Notes under the pieces: model-generated | Seen by the model: only the letters and a program-made list of their open reading frames with translations | What the model was told of the DNA's origin: nothing | Database searches by the model: none | Program-made: the position numbers and the translations under genes | Origin: a virus | Length of the DNA stretch: 24,967 nt | Direction: 5' to 3' (one strand) | IMG/VR virus record: IMGVR_UViG_3300035698_018091 | Location: 1 to 24,967 of that record | Shown here: positions 8,066-15,612 of the stretch, piece after piece | How positions within the stretch are numbered: the first letter of the stretch is position 1 | How the letters are laid out: every line of letters starts with the position of its first letter

Positions 8066-8100
8066 ATAAAGGGGTGAAATTCCCCTTTATTCTTTTCTTT
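8066..8100 (+). terminator. Intrinsic terminator after the gp32-like gene
   Basis: A perfect 9-bp stem (ATAAAGGGG at 8066-8074 with CCCCTTTAT at 8082-8090) around a 7-base loop is followed by a T-rich run to about 8100. It lies 14 bases after the stop codon of the gp32-like gene. Confidence 0.85.
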
Positions 8101-8102
8101 TA

Positions 8103-8120
8103 ATATAAAGATCTTTATAT
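8103..8120. promoter_or_regulatory. Perfect 18-bp palindrome overlapping the primase start codon
   Basis: ATATAAAGATCTTTATAT reads the same on both strands, and its last two bases are the A and T of the primase ATG. No good Shine-Dalgarno sequence is present upstream. It could be a protein operator, or an RNA hairpin limiting primase translation. The role is inferred. Confidence 0.6.
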
Positions 8121-9150
8121 GATAAATATTAGATATAGGCATTTGATTTTAGATCGATATTTAAAACTTGCTTTATATATGAAATATAAAACTAATTTCA
8201 TAGAAAGAAGTGATTATTATAATTTTTCTTGTAATGTATGTGGTGATGCTGATGGTAAAAAACGTGGATTTATTTTAAAGAATAAAATGCCTTGGGTTTA
8301 TTATTGTCATAGAGTTGATTGTAATGCTAATATGACTGCTAATAATTGGCTTAAATTATATTTTCCTAATCAATATAGAGAATATAGACGTGAAATTAAT
8401 AGATTAAATGAAGATGACACTCAGGAAATTATTACTCAACAATTAGAAAAATATCGTATTAAAAAAGAAGTAGAAAAAAAGAAAGAAATAACAAACAAGA
8501 AAATAAAAGAAATAAAAGAACATAAACAATTTTTTCCAGTTTTAAAGGGTCAGGGTTTAATATTTGATAAAGCTAAATCATTTATAGATAAACGTAAAAT
8601 ACCAGAATCTATATGGAAAAAATGGTATGTTTGTACTGATGGTAAATATAGAAATCGTTTAATAATACCATTTTGGGATGATAATAATAAAATTTATTAT
8701 TATCAAGGTCGTGCATTATTAGATCATATGACACCGAAATATTTAAGTAGAAATGATGGTAGTAAAAAAGCAATATATAATATTTATAATATTAATAAAG
8801 AAAAAGAAGTAATTGTTGTTGAGGGGCCAATAGATTCTATGTTTTTAGAAAATAGTATTGCTATATTAGGTGCTAACATAAGTAAAGATATCCAAAAAAA
8901 ATTAAATGTTTTAAATTCATATTATTTATTTGATAATGATGCTGCTGGTTATTATAAAAGTTTAGAATTATTATCTTGTAATAAACCTGTTTTTTTATGG
9001 AAAAAATATTTAAGAATTAATAAAATATTTAATAAAATAAAAGATATAAACGATTTGTATTTATATCAAAATAAAAATACTACTTTTAGTTTTAATGAAT
9101 TGTTATCCTATTTTAGTACTTCAATTCACGATAGGATTTATTTAAAATGA
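8119..9150 (+). CDS. DNA primase (gp61-like, zinc finger + TOPRIM)
   Basis: Makes RNA primers for lagging-strand synthesis with the gp41-type helicase. The length, 343 aa, matches T4 gp61 (342). The N-terminal zinc-binding module is C38-C41...C63...C68 (CNVCGDADGKKRG, YYCHRVDC). A Lys/Glu-rich helical stretch spans about 108-137. A TOPRIM domain follows with VVEGPIDS (E235, D239) and the metal-binding LFDNDAAG (D272, D274). The ATG sits in an 18-bp palindrome without a clear ribosome site; an in-frame TTG at 8143 would be an alternative start that still keeps the zinc finger. The stop overlaps the next gene's ATG (ATGA). Confidence 0.9.
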   Translation: MINIRYRHLILDRYLKLALYMKYKTNFIERSDYYNFSCNVCGDADGKKRGFILKNKMPWVYYCHRVDCNANMTANNWLKLYFPNQYREYRREINRLNEDDTQEIITQQLEKYRIKKEVEKKKEITNKKIKEIKEHKQFFPVLKGQGLIFDKAKSFIDKRKIPESIWKKWYVCTDGKYRNRLIIPFWDDNNKIYYYQGRALLDHMTPKYLSRNDGSKKAIYNIYNINKEKEVIVVEGPIDSMFLENSIAILGANISKDIQKKLNVLNSYYLFDNDAAGYYKSLELLSCNKPVFLWKKYLRINKIFNKIKDINDLYLYQNKNTTFSFNELLSYFSTSIHDRIYLK

Positions 9151-9797
9151 AAATAGCTGGAATAGATTATAGTGTTAATTGTCCAGGAGTAGTTGTTCTG
9201 GATTTAAATGAAAATTTAGATGTTGTATCTAAAGAATTTCTAAGTTTTACACAGAAAAAGAAAGATACTACAGATAATATATTGTATTATAAAAAGAAAG
9301 ATTTTAATAATGTATATCAACAATATATTTGGATTAGAGATAAAATAAAAAAAATTGTTAGTGGATGTTTATATATAGCCTTTGAAGATTACGCATATGC
9401 GGCTAAAGGTAAGGTTTTTAATATTGCCGAAACAACATCTGCTATGAAGATTTGGTTATTTGAACATGGAATTAAATTAAGATTTTATGATCCAAAGAGT
9501 ATTAAGATGTTTGCTACTAAAAATGGTAATGCTAATAAAGAATTAATGATAGAAACATACGAAAAACTTCCAATGGAAGATAGGTTTGATTTATCAAGTT
9601 TAAGTACTATTAAAACCAAAGAAGATATATGCGATGCTTATTGGTGTGTCAATTTATTATTATTAGAATTAAAATTAAGACGTGGATTAGTAGATTTAAA
9701 AGATTATGATGAAAAAACCATTCGAATATTTAATAGAATAACACATAGTAATCCAGAAAATATTCTGGTGCGTAATTTTATAGAAAGGAAGTATTAA
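9147..9797 (+). CDS. RuvC-like RNase H-fold endonuclease (putative Holliday-junction resolvase)
   Basis: At 216 residues it has the acidic layout of RuvC-family nucleases: D7 in the first strand (MKIAGIDYSVN), E80 in YIAFEDYAY, and the D160/D163 pair in KEDICDAYW near the C-terminus. RuvC-type enzymes cut branched DNA such as Holliday junctions. In this phage it would resolve recombination or packaging intermediates, because no T4 endonuclease VII-like gene is seen here. It overlaps the primase stop (ATGA) and its own stop overlaps the next start. Its last 39 residues are duplicated downstream in the mini-ORF at 9797-9982. Confidence 0.8.
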   Translation: MKIAGIDYSVNCPGVVVLDLNENLDVVSKEFLSFTQKKKDTTDNILYYKKKDFNNVYQQYIWIRDKIKKIVSGCLYIAFEDYAYAAKGKVFNIAETTSAMKIWLFEHGIKLRFYDPKSIKMFATKNGNANKELMIETYEKLPMEDRFDLSSLSTIKTKEDICDAYWCVNLLLLELKLRRGLVDLKDYDEKTIRIFNRITHSNPENILVRNFIERKY

Positions 9798-10047
9798 TGA
9801 ATTTATCAGATTTTATTGAAGATGATATTTTAATATATGATGATATTTTAGATTTTGATATATTAAGATGTGGATTAAAAGATTTGAAAGATTATGATGA
9901 AAAAATTATTCAAATATTTAATAAAGCAACAAAAAATTCAGAAAATTTTACGGTACGACCATTTTTAAAAAGGAAATATTAATGAATTTATCAGATTTTA
10001 TTGAAGATGATGATGTTTTTACGCATGACGATATTTTAGATTTTGAT
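9678..10047 (+). repeat. Diverged tandem duplication of a gene junction (about 188 bp unit)
   Basis: Copy 1 (9678-9865) covers the 3' end of the RuvC-like gene and the first 69 or so bases after the 9797 ATG. Copy 2 (9866-10047) repeats the same arrangement and continues into the exonuclease. Copies share AGA-CGT/TGT-GGATTA at the start, GATTATGATGAAAAA, AGGAAxTATTAATGAATT around the start codon, and GATATTTTAGATTTTGAT at the end. They differ by substitutions and one missing codon, so the event is not recent. Confidence 0.85.
9797..9982 (+). CDS. 61-residue chimeric mini-protein made by tandem duplication
   Basis: Its first 21 residues (MNLSDFIEDDILIYDDILDFD) nearly match the start of the following exonuclease; residues 24-61 (GLKDLKDYDEKIIQIFNKAT and on to FLKRKY) match the C-terminus of the preceding RuvC-like protein. 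It is exactly what a tandem duplication of the junction between the two genes would leave. It keeps an AGGAAG ribosome site, an ATG overlapping the upstream stop (TAATG) and an intact frame, so it is probably translated. It carries no catalytic residues of either parent. It may be a by-product with no function, or a small partner mimic of either parent; neither can be told from sequence. Confidence 0.7.
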   Translation: MNLSDFIEDDILIYDDILDFDILRCGLKDLKDYDEKIIQIFNKATKNSENFTVRPFLKRKY

Positions 10048-10890
10048 CTTCATAATTTAATATATCGTAATATTTTTGTAAGTGCTAATAGTATGAAAAA
10101 AGCTGGTATTGTTGATCTAGAAGAAACTTGGATTAATTGGAAATTTCTTATGTTACAATCTATATTTACATCAATTAAAAAATTTACACCAACTAGAGTT
10201 ATATTTGCTGTAGATGCTAATAATGGTTGGAGAAAAGATATATATCCAGAATATAAAGTTAATAGAAAAAAGGCTAGAGATAAGTCTATTGTTGATTTTA
10301 AAGCCTTTTTTCCAGTTATGCAAGATTTTATAGTAGAATTAAAAGATGTTTTTACCAACTTTTTTGTTATACAAACATCTAGATGTGAAGGTGATGATGT
10401 TATATCAACATCTATTAAAAAAGTATTTCCTAATAGTAAACATACAATTATATCATCTGATAAAGATATGATTCAATTGATGCAAAAAAAACATGTTAAT
10501 GTTTATAATCCACTAAAAAAAAATTATGTTAATACATTAGATGCTAAAAGAGATTTAAATATTAAGATATTAATGGGTGATATAAGTGATAATATTTCTG
10601 GTGTAAATATTAGAGTTGGTATAAAAACAGCAGCTAAAATTTTAAATGAAGGTTTACAAGAATATATTGATAAACATAATGTTCAAGCAGAATATGATAG
10701 AAATCAACAATTAATTAATTTAGATTTAATACCAGTTAAATATACACAAGCAATTCAAACTGATTTTGACAATTATAATATTCAAAAGTTTGATGGAGAT
10801 AAATGTTTGGAACTTTTAATTAAATATAAATTTTCTACATTAATAGAAGATTTTCAAATATATGAACAATATCTAAAAAATATACAATAA
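9982..10890 (+). CDS. rnh: 5'-3' exonuclease (T4 RNase H/FEN family)
   Basis: Removes RNA primers and flaps during Okazaki-fragment processing. The 302 residues match T4 RNase H (305). The metal-binding acidic residues are visible in order: D22 (FDLHNLIYR), D78 (FAVDANNGWRKD), E136/D138/D139 (CEGDDVIST), D160/D162 (SSDKDMIQL) and D200/D203 (MGDISDNISGV). The basic YKVNRKKARDKS stretch corresponds to the DNA-binding arch. About 15 extra acidic residues at the N-terminus (MNLSDFIEDDD) are shared with the mini-ORF upstream. The ribosome site AAAGGAAA is part of the duplicated segment. Confidence 0.88.
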   Translation: MNLSDFIEDDDVFTHDDILDFDLHNLIYRNIFVSANSMKKAGIVDLEETWINWKFLMLQSIFTSIKKFTPTRVIFAVDANNGWRKDIYPEYKVNRKKARDKSIVDFKAFFPVMQDFIVELKDVFTNFFVIQTSRCEGDDVISTSIKKVFPNSKHTIISSDKDMIQLMQKKHVNVYNPLKKNYVNTLDAKRDLNIKILMGDISDNISGVNIRVGIKTAAKILNEGLQEYIDKHNVQAEYDRNQQLINLDLIPVKYTQAIQTDFDNYNIQKFDGDKCLELLIKYKFSTLIEDFQIYEQYLKNIQ

Positions 10891-10893
10891 ATT

Positions 10894-11355
10894 ATGAAGC
10901 ATAAAAATGGATGGTCTCAAGGTAAATATGATTTGATTAATCCTAATAAATATATAGGAACTAAAGTACCTTTTTATAGGAGTTCATGGGAATCTAGAGT
11001 TATGTATTATTTAGATAATAATATTAATATATTAAAATGGGGTAGTGAAAATGTAGTTATCCCATATCTATTTGATATAGATGGTAAAATTCATAAATAT
11101 TATATTGATTTTTATGTTAAAGTAAAAGATAGACAAGGTAATATTAAACAATGTTTATTAGAAGTTAAACCTAAAAGGCAACGAAATAAACCTAAAATAC
11201 CTAAAAGAAAAACTAAAAAAGCCATGCGGAATTATAAAATAGCTTTGCATACTTATATTAAAAATCAAAATAAATGGCGGGCAGCAAAACAATTTTGTAA
11301 AAAGAAAGGATTAATATGGAAAATTTTAGACGAAGGAAATATTTTTAATGGTTAA
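10894..11355 (+). CDS. Head-completion nuclease, T4 gp4-like (PD-(D/E)XK, TnsA-like)
   Basis: A 153-residue basic protein resembling T4 gp4, which is needed to complete filled heads before tail joining. Motifs follow the family: FYRSSWE (E33), YYIDFYV (D72), LLEVKPK (E90, K92), then a Lys/Arg/Pro-rich segment and a C-terminal YIKNQNKWRAAKQFCKKKG. E33, D72, E90 and K92 form a restriction-endonuclease-like active site shared with TnsA. It starts 3 bases after the exonuclease stop with no evident ribosome site, so translation may depend on re-initiation. It is the one virion-assembly-type gene inside the replication cluster. Confidence 0.8.
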   Translation: MKHKNGWSQGKYDLINPNKYIGTKVPFYRSSWESRVMYYLDNNINILKWGSENVVIPYLFDIDGKIHKYYIDFYVKVKDRQGNIKQCLLEVKPKRQRNKPKIPKRKTKKAMRNYKIALHTYIKNQNKWRAAKQFCKKKGLIWKILDEGNIFNG

Positions 11356-11536
11356 AATAAATCATGCGTTAAGAAAACCTATAACTAGATTATCTCGAAT
11401 CGAATTAATAGAAAGTATTACTAAATTAAATTTTTTTGTTACGCATAAAAAATTTATTTATGATAAAAAAATATTTAATGAAAGGATAGTTGAAATTAAA
11501 AAACAATTAAAATTTTATAATAAGGAGAATATCTAA
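11348..11536 (+). CDS. Small basic protein of unknown function
   Basis: This 62-residue protein is not one I recognise. It is Lys/Ile-rich, probably helical (SRIELIESITKLNFF, ERIVEIKKQLKF) and lacks cysteines or membrane segments. GAAGGA precedes the ATG. It overlaps the gp4-like gene by 8 bases and its stop overlaps the RNR ATG (TAATG), so it is translated within the same operon; the reading frame is tight on both sides, which supports a real gene. Confidence 0.65.
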   Translation: MVKINHALRKPITRLSRIELIESITKLNFFVTHKKFIYDKKIFNERIVEIKKQLKFYNKENI

Positions 11537-13770
11537 TGTGGGATTGGAAGCAAAATATTAGTAAAGAACAATTTAGTAAAAAATATATGATAAATGGAGA
11601 ATCTAATGAAGAGCAAGTATGTAATGATGTCGTAGATGAAATTGCTAAATGTGAAATTCCTAGTATTAGAGTTGATATTAAAAAACGCTTTAAAATAATG
11701 CTTAATAATAGAGAATTTATACCAGCGGGTAGAATATTAGCAAATGCTAGATCTTATAGTAAAATAAAAAATTATAATAATTGTTTTACTATAGGTATCA
11801 AAGATTCTATGGAAGATATATATAATAGTCTAAAAGAAGATGCTTTAATATCAAAAGTTGGTGGTGGTGTTGGTATGAATGTCAGCAGTCTACGACCAGA
11901 AGGAACCGTTTTATCAAAAGGTGGAGAAAGTAGTGGTCCTATATCATTTTTAAAAATATTTGATCAAAGTGCTAAAACAATAATTACTGGCGGTCACAGG
12001 AGAGCGGCTCATATCGCGTTAATGGATATTAGTCATCCTGAAATTGAAGCATTTATTACATGTAAGCAAGGTGATAAAAATAAAACATTGACCCAATTTA
12101 ATATTAGTGTTATTCTAACAGATGTTTTTATGGACACATTAGAAAAAGATGGCGATTGGGATCTTATATTTAAAGGAAAGATATATAAAACAGTTAAAGC
12201 TAAATATTTATATGATTTATTGACTAAAAATGCCTTTGAAAATAATGAACCTGGTATTTTTAATATTGATACTGTTAATAAATATAATAATGGATATTAT
12301 GATTTTGATCTTACTGTTGTGAATCCATGCGGGGAAATTTGCATGCCAGAATATAGTTTATGTGATTTAGGTCATATAAATTATAGTGTATTTGTTAGAA
12401 ATCCTTTTACACCAGAAGCTTATATAGATTATGATAGAATGATAGAAGTTATCACATTAGGTGTTAGATTTTTAGATGATGTTTTAGATGTAACTGATTA
12501 TCCTTTAAGTAAGATAGAAGATAATAGTTTAAATTGGCGTAGAATAGGTTTAGGTTTTACTGGATTAGCTGATATTTTTGCTATGATGAGAATTAAATAT
12601 GGTAGTAAAGAATCAAAAGAATTATCACATAAATTAGGATCTTTATTAAGAGATACTACATATAGAGCGAGTATTGAATTGGCTAAAGAAAAGGGGAGTT
12701 TTCCTGAATGCCAATCTGATTTATTAATAGAAGCTAATTTTATTAAAACATTACCTAATGATATTAAAAATGATATAGAAATATATGGTCTTAGGAATAT
12801 TCAAATGAATACAGTTGCGCCAACTGGAACAACATCGATGACAGTTGGCCAAAATTGTGGATCAGGAATAGAACCTATGTTTAATCTTGAATATGATAGA
12901 AATATTAGAACTGGAAGAGGTGATGACATTAAAACGGAAAAAGTAAAATCATATTCATGGTTATTATATCAAGAAATGTTTGGTGAAGATTGTGATATTC
13001 CTGATTATATGGTAACTATTGAAAATATTGGTGCTAAAGATAGTATTGATATACAAGCTATATTTCAAAAATATATTGATCATAGTATTAGTAAAACTTT
13101 AAATCTTCCTATTGATACAAAGTATGAAGATTATAAAGATCTTTTTAAATATGCATATGATATAGGATTAAAGGGGTTTACTACCTTTTGGCTTGGTGGA
13201 TCCATGAAAGGTATTCTTGGTAATACATTAGTAGAAAATGATAGACCTAAATATATAGAACGTCATAGTGCTCCTAAAAGACCAATAGAATTAGAATGTA
13301 AAATTAATTATATTACTGTACAAAATAAAAAATATTTAGTATTAGTTGGATTATATAATGGAACTGTTTATGAAATTTTTGTAGATGAATATACTTATAA
13401 TATTAAAAAACAAGATGGGTTTATTATTAAAAAGGGTAATTCTAAATATCAATTAGTTATTGATGATGAAATAATTATTGATAATATTGGAAGTACTTTT
13501 GATCAAAATTATGGGACTCTTTCTAGATTAATATCAACAAGTTTACGACATGGTGTACCTTTACAATTTTTAGTTGAACAACTTGGTAGAGATAAAAATT
13601 TTCTTGGATTTGAACGATCTGTATCTAGAGTATTAAAGAAATATATTAAAAATGGTGAAGTAGTTCAAAGTGGAACTAAATGTGGAAATATTGAATGTGG
13701 AGGAACTAATATGATATATAGAGATGGTTGTAAAACCTGTTTAGATTGTGGTTATAGTGCGTGTGGTTAA
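11536..13770 (+). CDS. nrdJ: Adenosylcobalamin-dependent (class II) ribonucleotide reductase
   Basis: Reduces ribonucleotides to deoxyribonucleotides using a B12-derived radical, so it needs no separate beta subunit and no oxygen. The 744 residues include NNCFTIG (C83), VGGGVGMN (109-115), the active-site NPCGE (N263, C265, E267), SLCDLG (C276, the likely partner of C83) and an APTGTTSM loop. The C-terminal region has the NrdJ-type accessory domain (YITVQNKKYLVLVGLYNGTV) and a cysteine-rich tail CGNIECGG...GCKTCLDCGYSACG, which regenerates the active-site disulfide. AAGGAG precedes the ATG. It depends on host or environmental cobalamin. No nrdA/nrdB is present in the window. Confidence 0.92.
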   Translation: MWDWKQNISKEQFSKKYMINGESNEEQVCNDVVDEIAKCEIPSIRVDIKKRFKIMLNNREFIPAGRILANARSYSKIKNYNNCFTIGIKDSMEDIYNSLKEDALISKVGGGVGMNVSSLRPEGTVLSKGGESSGPISFLKIFDQSAKTIITGGHRRAAHIALMDISHPEIEAFITCKQGDKNKTLTQFNISVILTDVFMDTLEKDGDWDLIFKGKIYKTVKAKYLYDLLTKNAFENNEPGIFNIDTVNKYNNGYYDFDLTVVNPCGEICMPEYSLCDLGHINYSVFVRNPFTPEAYIDYDRMIEVITLGVRFLDDVLDVTDYPLSKIEDNSLNWRRIGLGFTGLADIFAMMRIKYGSKESKELSHKLGSLLRDTTYRASIELAKEKGSFPECQSDLLIEANFIKTLPNDIKNDIEIYGLRNIQMNTVAPTGTTSMTVGQNCGSGIEPMFNLEYDRNIRTGRGDDIKTEKVKSYSWLLYQEMFGEDCDIPDYMVTIENIGAKDSIDIQAIFQKYIDHSISKTLNLPIDTKYEDYKDLFKYAYDIGLKGFTTFWLGGSMKGILGNTLVENDRPKYIERHSAPKRPIELECKINYITVQNKKYLVLVGLYNGTVYEIFVDEYTYNIKKQDGFIIKKGNSKYQLVIDDEIIIDNIGSTFDQNYGTLSRLISTSLRHGVPLQFLVEQLGRDKNFLGFERSVSRVLKKYIKNGEVVQSGTKCGNIECGGTNMIYRDGCKTCLDCGYSACG

Positions 13771-13771
13771 A

Positions 13772-13927
13772 ATGAAATTAACAACTATTAATAAAATAAT
13801 ACAAACAGTAGGTGTAAATAAAGATAAACTAATTTTATTTATAGGTCTAGCAGACTGCAATCTAAGAGGTGTAGATTGTAGTCTGTCTACTAATTGGAAA
13901 TTAAATAATTGGAATATTTCTTCATAA
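13772..13927 (+). pseudogene. 51-codon ORF with a decayed radical-SAM-like motif (possible QueE remnant)
   Basis: It starts one base after the RNR stop and encodes MKLTTINKII then LFIGLADCNLRGVDCSLSTNW. QueE-type radical SAM proteins have FIRLAGCNLRCxxCDT near the N-terminus; here the Cx3Cx2C cluster is present except that the middle Cys is Gly (CNLRGVDC). At 51 codons it is far shorter than QueE (about 200 aa). It therefore looks like the truncated, inactive start of such a gene, or a small unrelated protein. NrdG-type activases share the cysteine spacing, but LAxCNLR is more QueE-like. A 13-bp hairpin overlaps the motif. Confidence 0.4.
13851..13885 (+). other. 13-bp hairpin downstream of the ribonucleotide reductase
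   Basis: CAGACTGCAATCT (13851-13863) pairs with AGATTGTAGTCTG (13873-13885): 12 Watson-Crick pairs and one G-T wobble, around a 9-base loop. It is not followed by a T-run. It could stabilise the 3' end of the RNR message or be a factor-dependent stop signal. Confidence 0.6.
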
Positions 13928-13940
13928 TATACAAATAACT

Positions 13941-13975
13941 TTTGATTTTTTTAACTTTTATGTTTTATATTAAAG
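13941..13975 (+). promoter_or_regulatory. Promoter, copy 2 of the identical 35-bp element
   Basis: TTGATT (13942-13947), an 18-base spacer and TATATT (13966-13971) stand about 38 bases before the dUTPase ATG. All 35 bases equal 6549-6583. It probably drives the dUTPase, clamp and clamp-loader unit. Confidence 0.72.
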
Positions 13976-14012
13976 TAAATAATTTTTACACTAATATAAA
14001 AAGGAGTTTATT

Positions 14013-14444
14013 ATGCAAGATGTGTTTTTTAAGAAGATGTATGAAGATGTAAATATACCAGAATATCAATCTGATAATAGTGTAGGTTTTGATTTAGAGA
14101 GTTATGAGGATATTAAATTGATGCCTAGTAAAATAGCTATTATTAGTACTGGATTAAAAATTCAAATGGCTAATAATTTAGAACTACAAATTAGATCTAG
14201 AAGTGGTTTAGCATGTAAATATGGTATTATTGTTATTAACGCACCTGGAACTATTGATCCTGATTATACAGGAGAAATAAAAATTGGTTTAATTAATCAT
14301 AGTAAAACAAGTTTTGATATTAAAAAGGGTGATCGAATAGCACAAGGTGTATTTAATGAAGTACCTTTAATTGTTATTAAAGAGACTATTCATATTAAAG
14401 AAACAAATCGTGGTGAAGGTGGGTTTGGTAGTACAGGTATATAA
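14013..14444 (+). CDS. dut: dUTP pyrophosphatase
   Basis: Hydrolyses dUTP to dUMP, limiting uracil in DNA and feeding dTMP synthesis. All five trimeric dUTPase motifs are present in 143 aa: motif I VGFDLES (24-30), motif II RSRSGLA (61-67), motif III GTIDPDYTGEIKIG (79-92, catalytic region), motif IV GDRIAQGVF (106-114) and motif V RGEGGFGSTG (133-142). Ribosome site AAGGAG. It is the first gene behind the 13941 promoter, so nucleotide clean-up leads the clamp operon. No thymidylate synthase is seen in the window. Confidence 0.95.
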   Translation: MQDVFFKKMYEDVNIPEYQSDNSVGFDLESYEDIKLMPSKIAIISTGLKIQMANNLELQIRSRSGLACKYGIIVINAPGTIDPDYTGEIKIGLINHSKTSFDIKKGDRIAQGVFNEVPLIVIKETIHIKETNRGEGGFGSTGI

Positions 14445-14464
14445 ATTAATTTAAAGGAGTTTAA

Positions 14465-15169
14465 ATGAAAGAACAGATTGAGTTTAAAAAAGAATGTTTA
14501 GATTTTATTCAGAAATTAACTAAAATTAATACATCTATGTTAATGTCAAAAAATGAGGAAAAGAATCTTCTTATTATAAATCGTTTAGATGACAGTAAAA
14601 CTATAGCAGTTCAAATGACAGCGCCATTAGATGGTTTTAATTTTAAAGAAGATGTAATTGGTTTTTATGATTTTTCAGAATTTTATAATTTATTATCTGT
14701 ATTTAAAGATCCAAAAGTTAGTCAAAATGGTAGAGAATTAACTATTCAAAGTGATACAGCTAGAATTAAATATGTATTATCAGAAACCTCTATTATTTCT
14801 AAAGGCCCTAAAAATGTTAGATTTGGAAATATTATTGCTAGTATTAATTTAAATAGTACAGATATACATGAAATTCAGAAAATGATTTCTTTGATTTCAG
14901 CAAAAAAGATAACATTAAGAAATAATGGTGATAATATTTTAGTGCGATTAGGTAATAAGAATTATGATCATTCATTTGAAAAAATGTATGCATTAAATAA
15001 TGATATTGGTGATAATATTTTAAATATGGATATTAAAACTGATGTATTTTCTATGTTACCAGAAGGTGATTATGTTATTGATATTACTGAACAGGGTATT
15101 AGTAGATTTTCTATGAATAAAGGTGATATTAATATTAAAATATTTGTTGTTGAAAGTGAAGGTGTATAA
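14465..15169 (+). CDS. DNA polymerase sliding clamp (gp45-like)
   Basis: A ring-forming processivity factor that tethers the polymerase and, in T4, also activates late transcription. The 234 residues match gp45 (228) in size and order: an N-terminal helix FKKECLDFIQKLTKINTS, a strand-rich core with FYDFSEFYNLLSVFKDP typical of gp45, and an acidic profile. It has no catalytic residues. Ribosome site AAAGGAG. It is followed without a gap by a small cysteine-motif gene and then the clamp loader, the usual T4-like arrangement. Recognition rests on pattern and context, not on an invariant motif. Confidence 0.85.
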   Translation: MKEQIEFKKECLDFIQKLTKINTSMLMSKNEEKNLLIINRLDDSKTIAVQMTAPLDGFNFKEDVIGFYDFSEFYNLLSVFKDPKVSQNGRELTIQSDTARIKYVLSETSIISKGPKNVRFGNIIASINLNSTDIHEIQKMISLISAKKITLRNNGDNILVRLGNKNYDHSFEKMYALNNDIGDNILNMDIKTDVFSMLPEGDYVIDITEQGISRFSMNKGDINIKIFVVESEGV

Positions 15170-15612
15170 TGGAAGAATTTTATAATAATAAATATGAAGC
15201 TGAAGTAGTTGAAGAATTAGTTGATGTTAGTACAGGAGAAGTTGTTGATTCTTCAACTATTAAACCTTTTGATATAATAAAATCATTAGCCAAGCAAATG
15301 AATATGGAAATAAGAGATCCTAAACCTGGTTGTAAACATTGTGGTGGTGAAGGGTATATTGGTAGAGATGCTGAAACTAAAAGCCCTATACCATGTCATT
15401 GTATTTATGTTCCAAAAACTGAAAACGAAAAAACTAATGAAGCTTATTTTGATCAGCAAAGACCTAAAGTTAATAGAAAAAGAGTTAGGGATGTTATGAA
15501 ATCTATGGGTAGACAACAAAGACTTACAATGCAAAAATCTAAAATGAATTTTACTACATCAGCTGATAATACTACTAAAAATAAAAGGAAGAAAATGAGG
15601 AAGAAAAAATGA
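15169..15612 (+). CDS. Small protein with a DnaJ-like half zinc motif, unknown function
   Basis: A 147-residue protein sits between clamp and clamp loader. The middle carries CKHCGGEGYIGRD (about residues 55-67) and PCHC about 12 residues later, together a plausible four-Cys zinc site of the CxxCxGxG type. The N-terminus is acidic (AEVVEELVDVSTGEVV) and the C-terminus very basic (NKRKKMRKKK), suggesting nucleic-acid contact. It overlaps the clamp stop by one base (TAATG) and overlaps the clamp-loader start by 4 bases. I know no function; being translationally coupled with the clamp genes hints at a role in replication or clamp-dependent transcription. Confidence 0.75.
   Translation: MEEFYNNKYEAEVVEELVDVSTGEVVDSSTIKPFDIIKSLAKQMNMEIRDPKPGCKHCGGEGYIGRDAETKSPIPCHCIYVPKTENEKTNEAYFDQQRPKVNRKRVRDVMKSMGRQQRLTMQKSKMNFTTSADNTTKNKRKKMRKKK

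Noticed and set aside
13772-13927. Functional QueE or NrdG
   Set aside because: The iron-sulfur Cys triad is incomplete (Gly at the middle position) and the frame stops after 51 codons.
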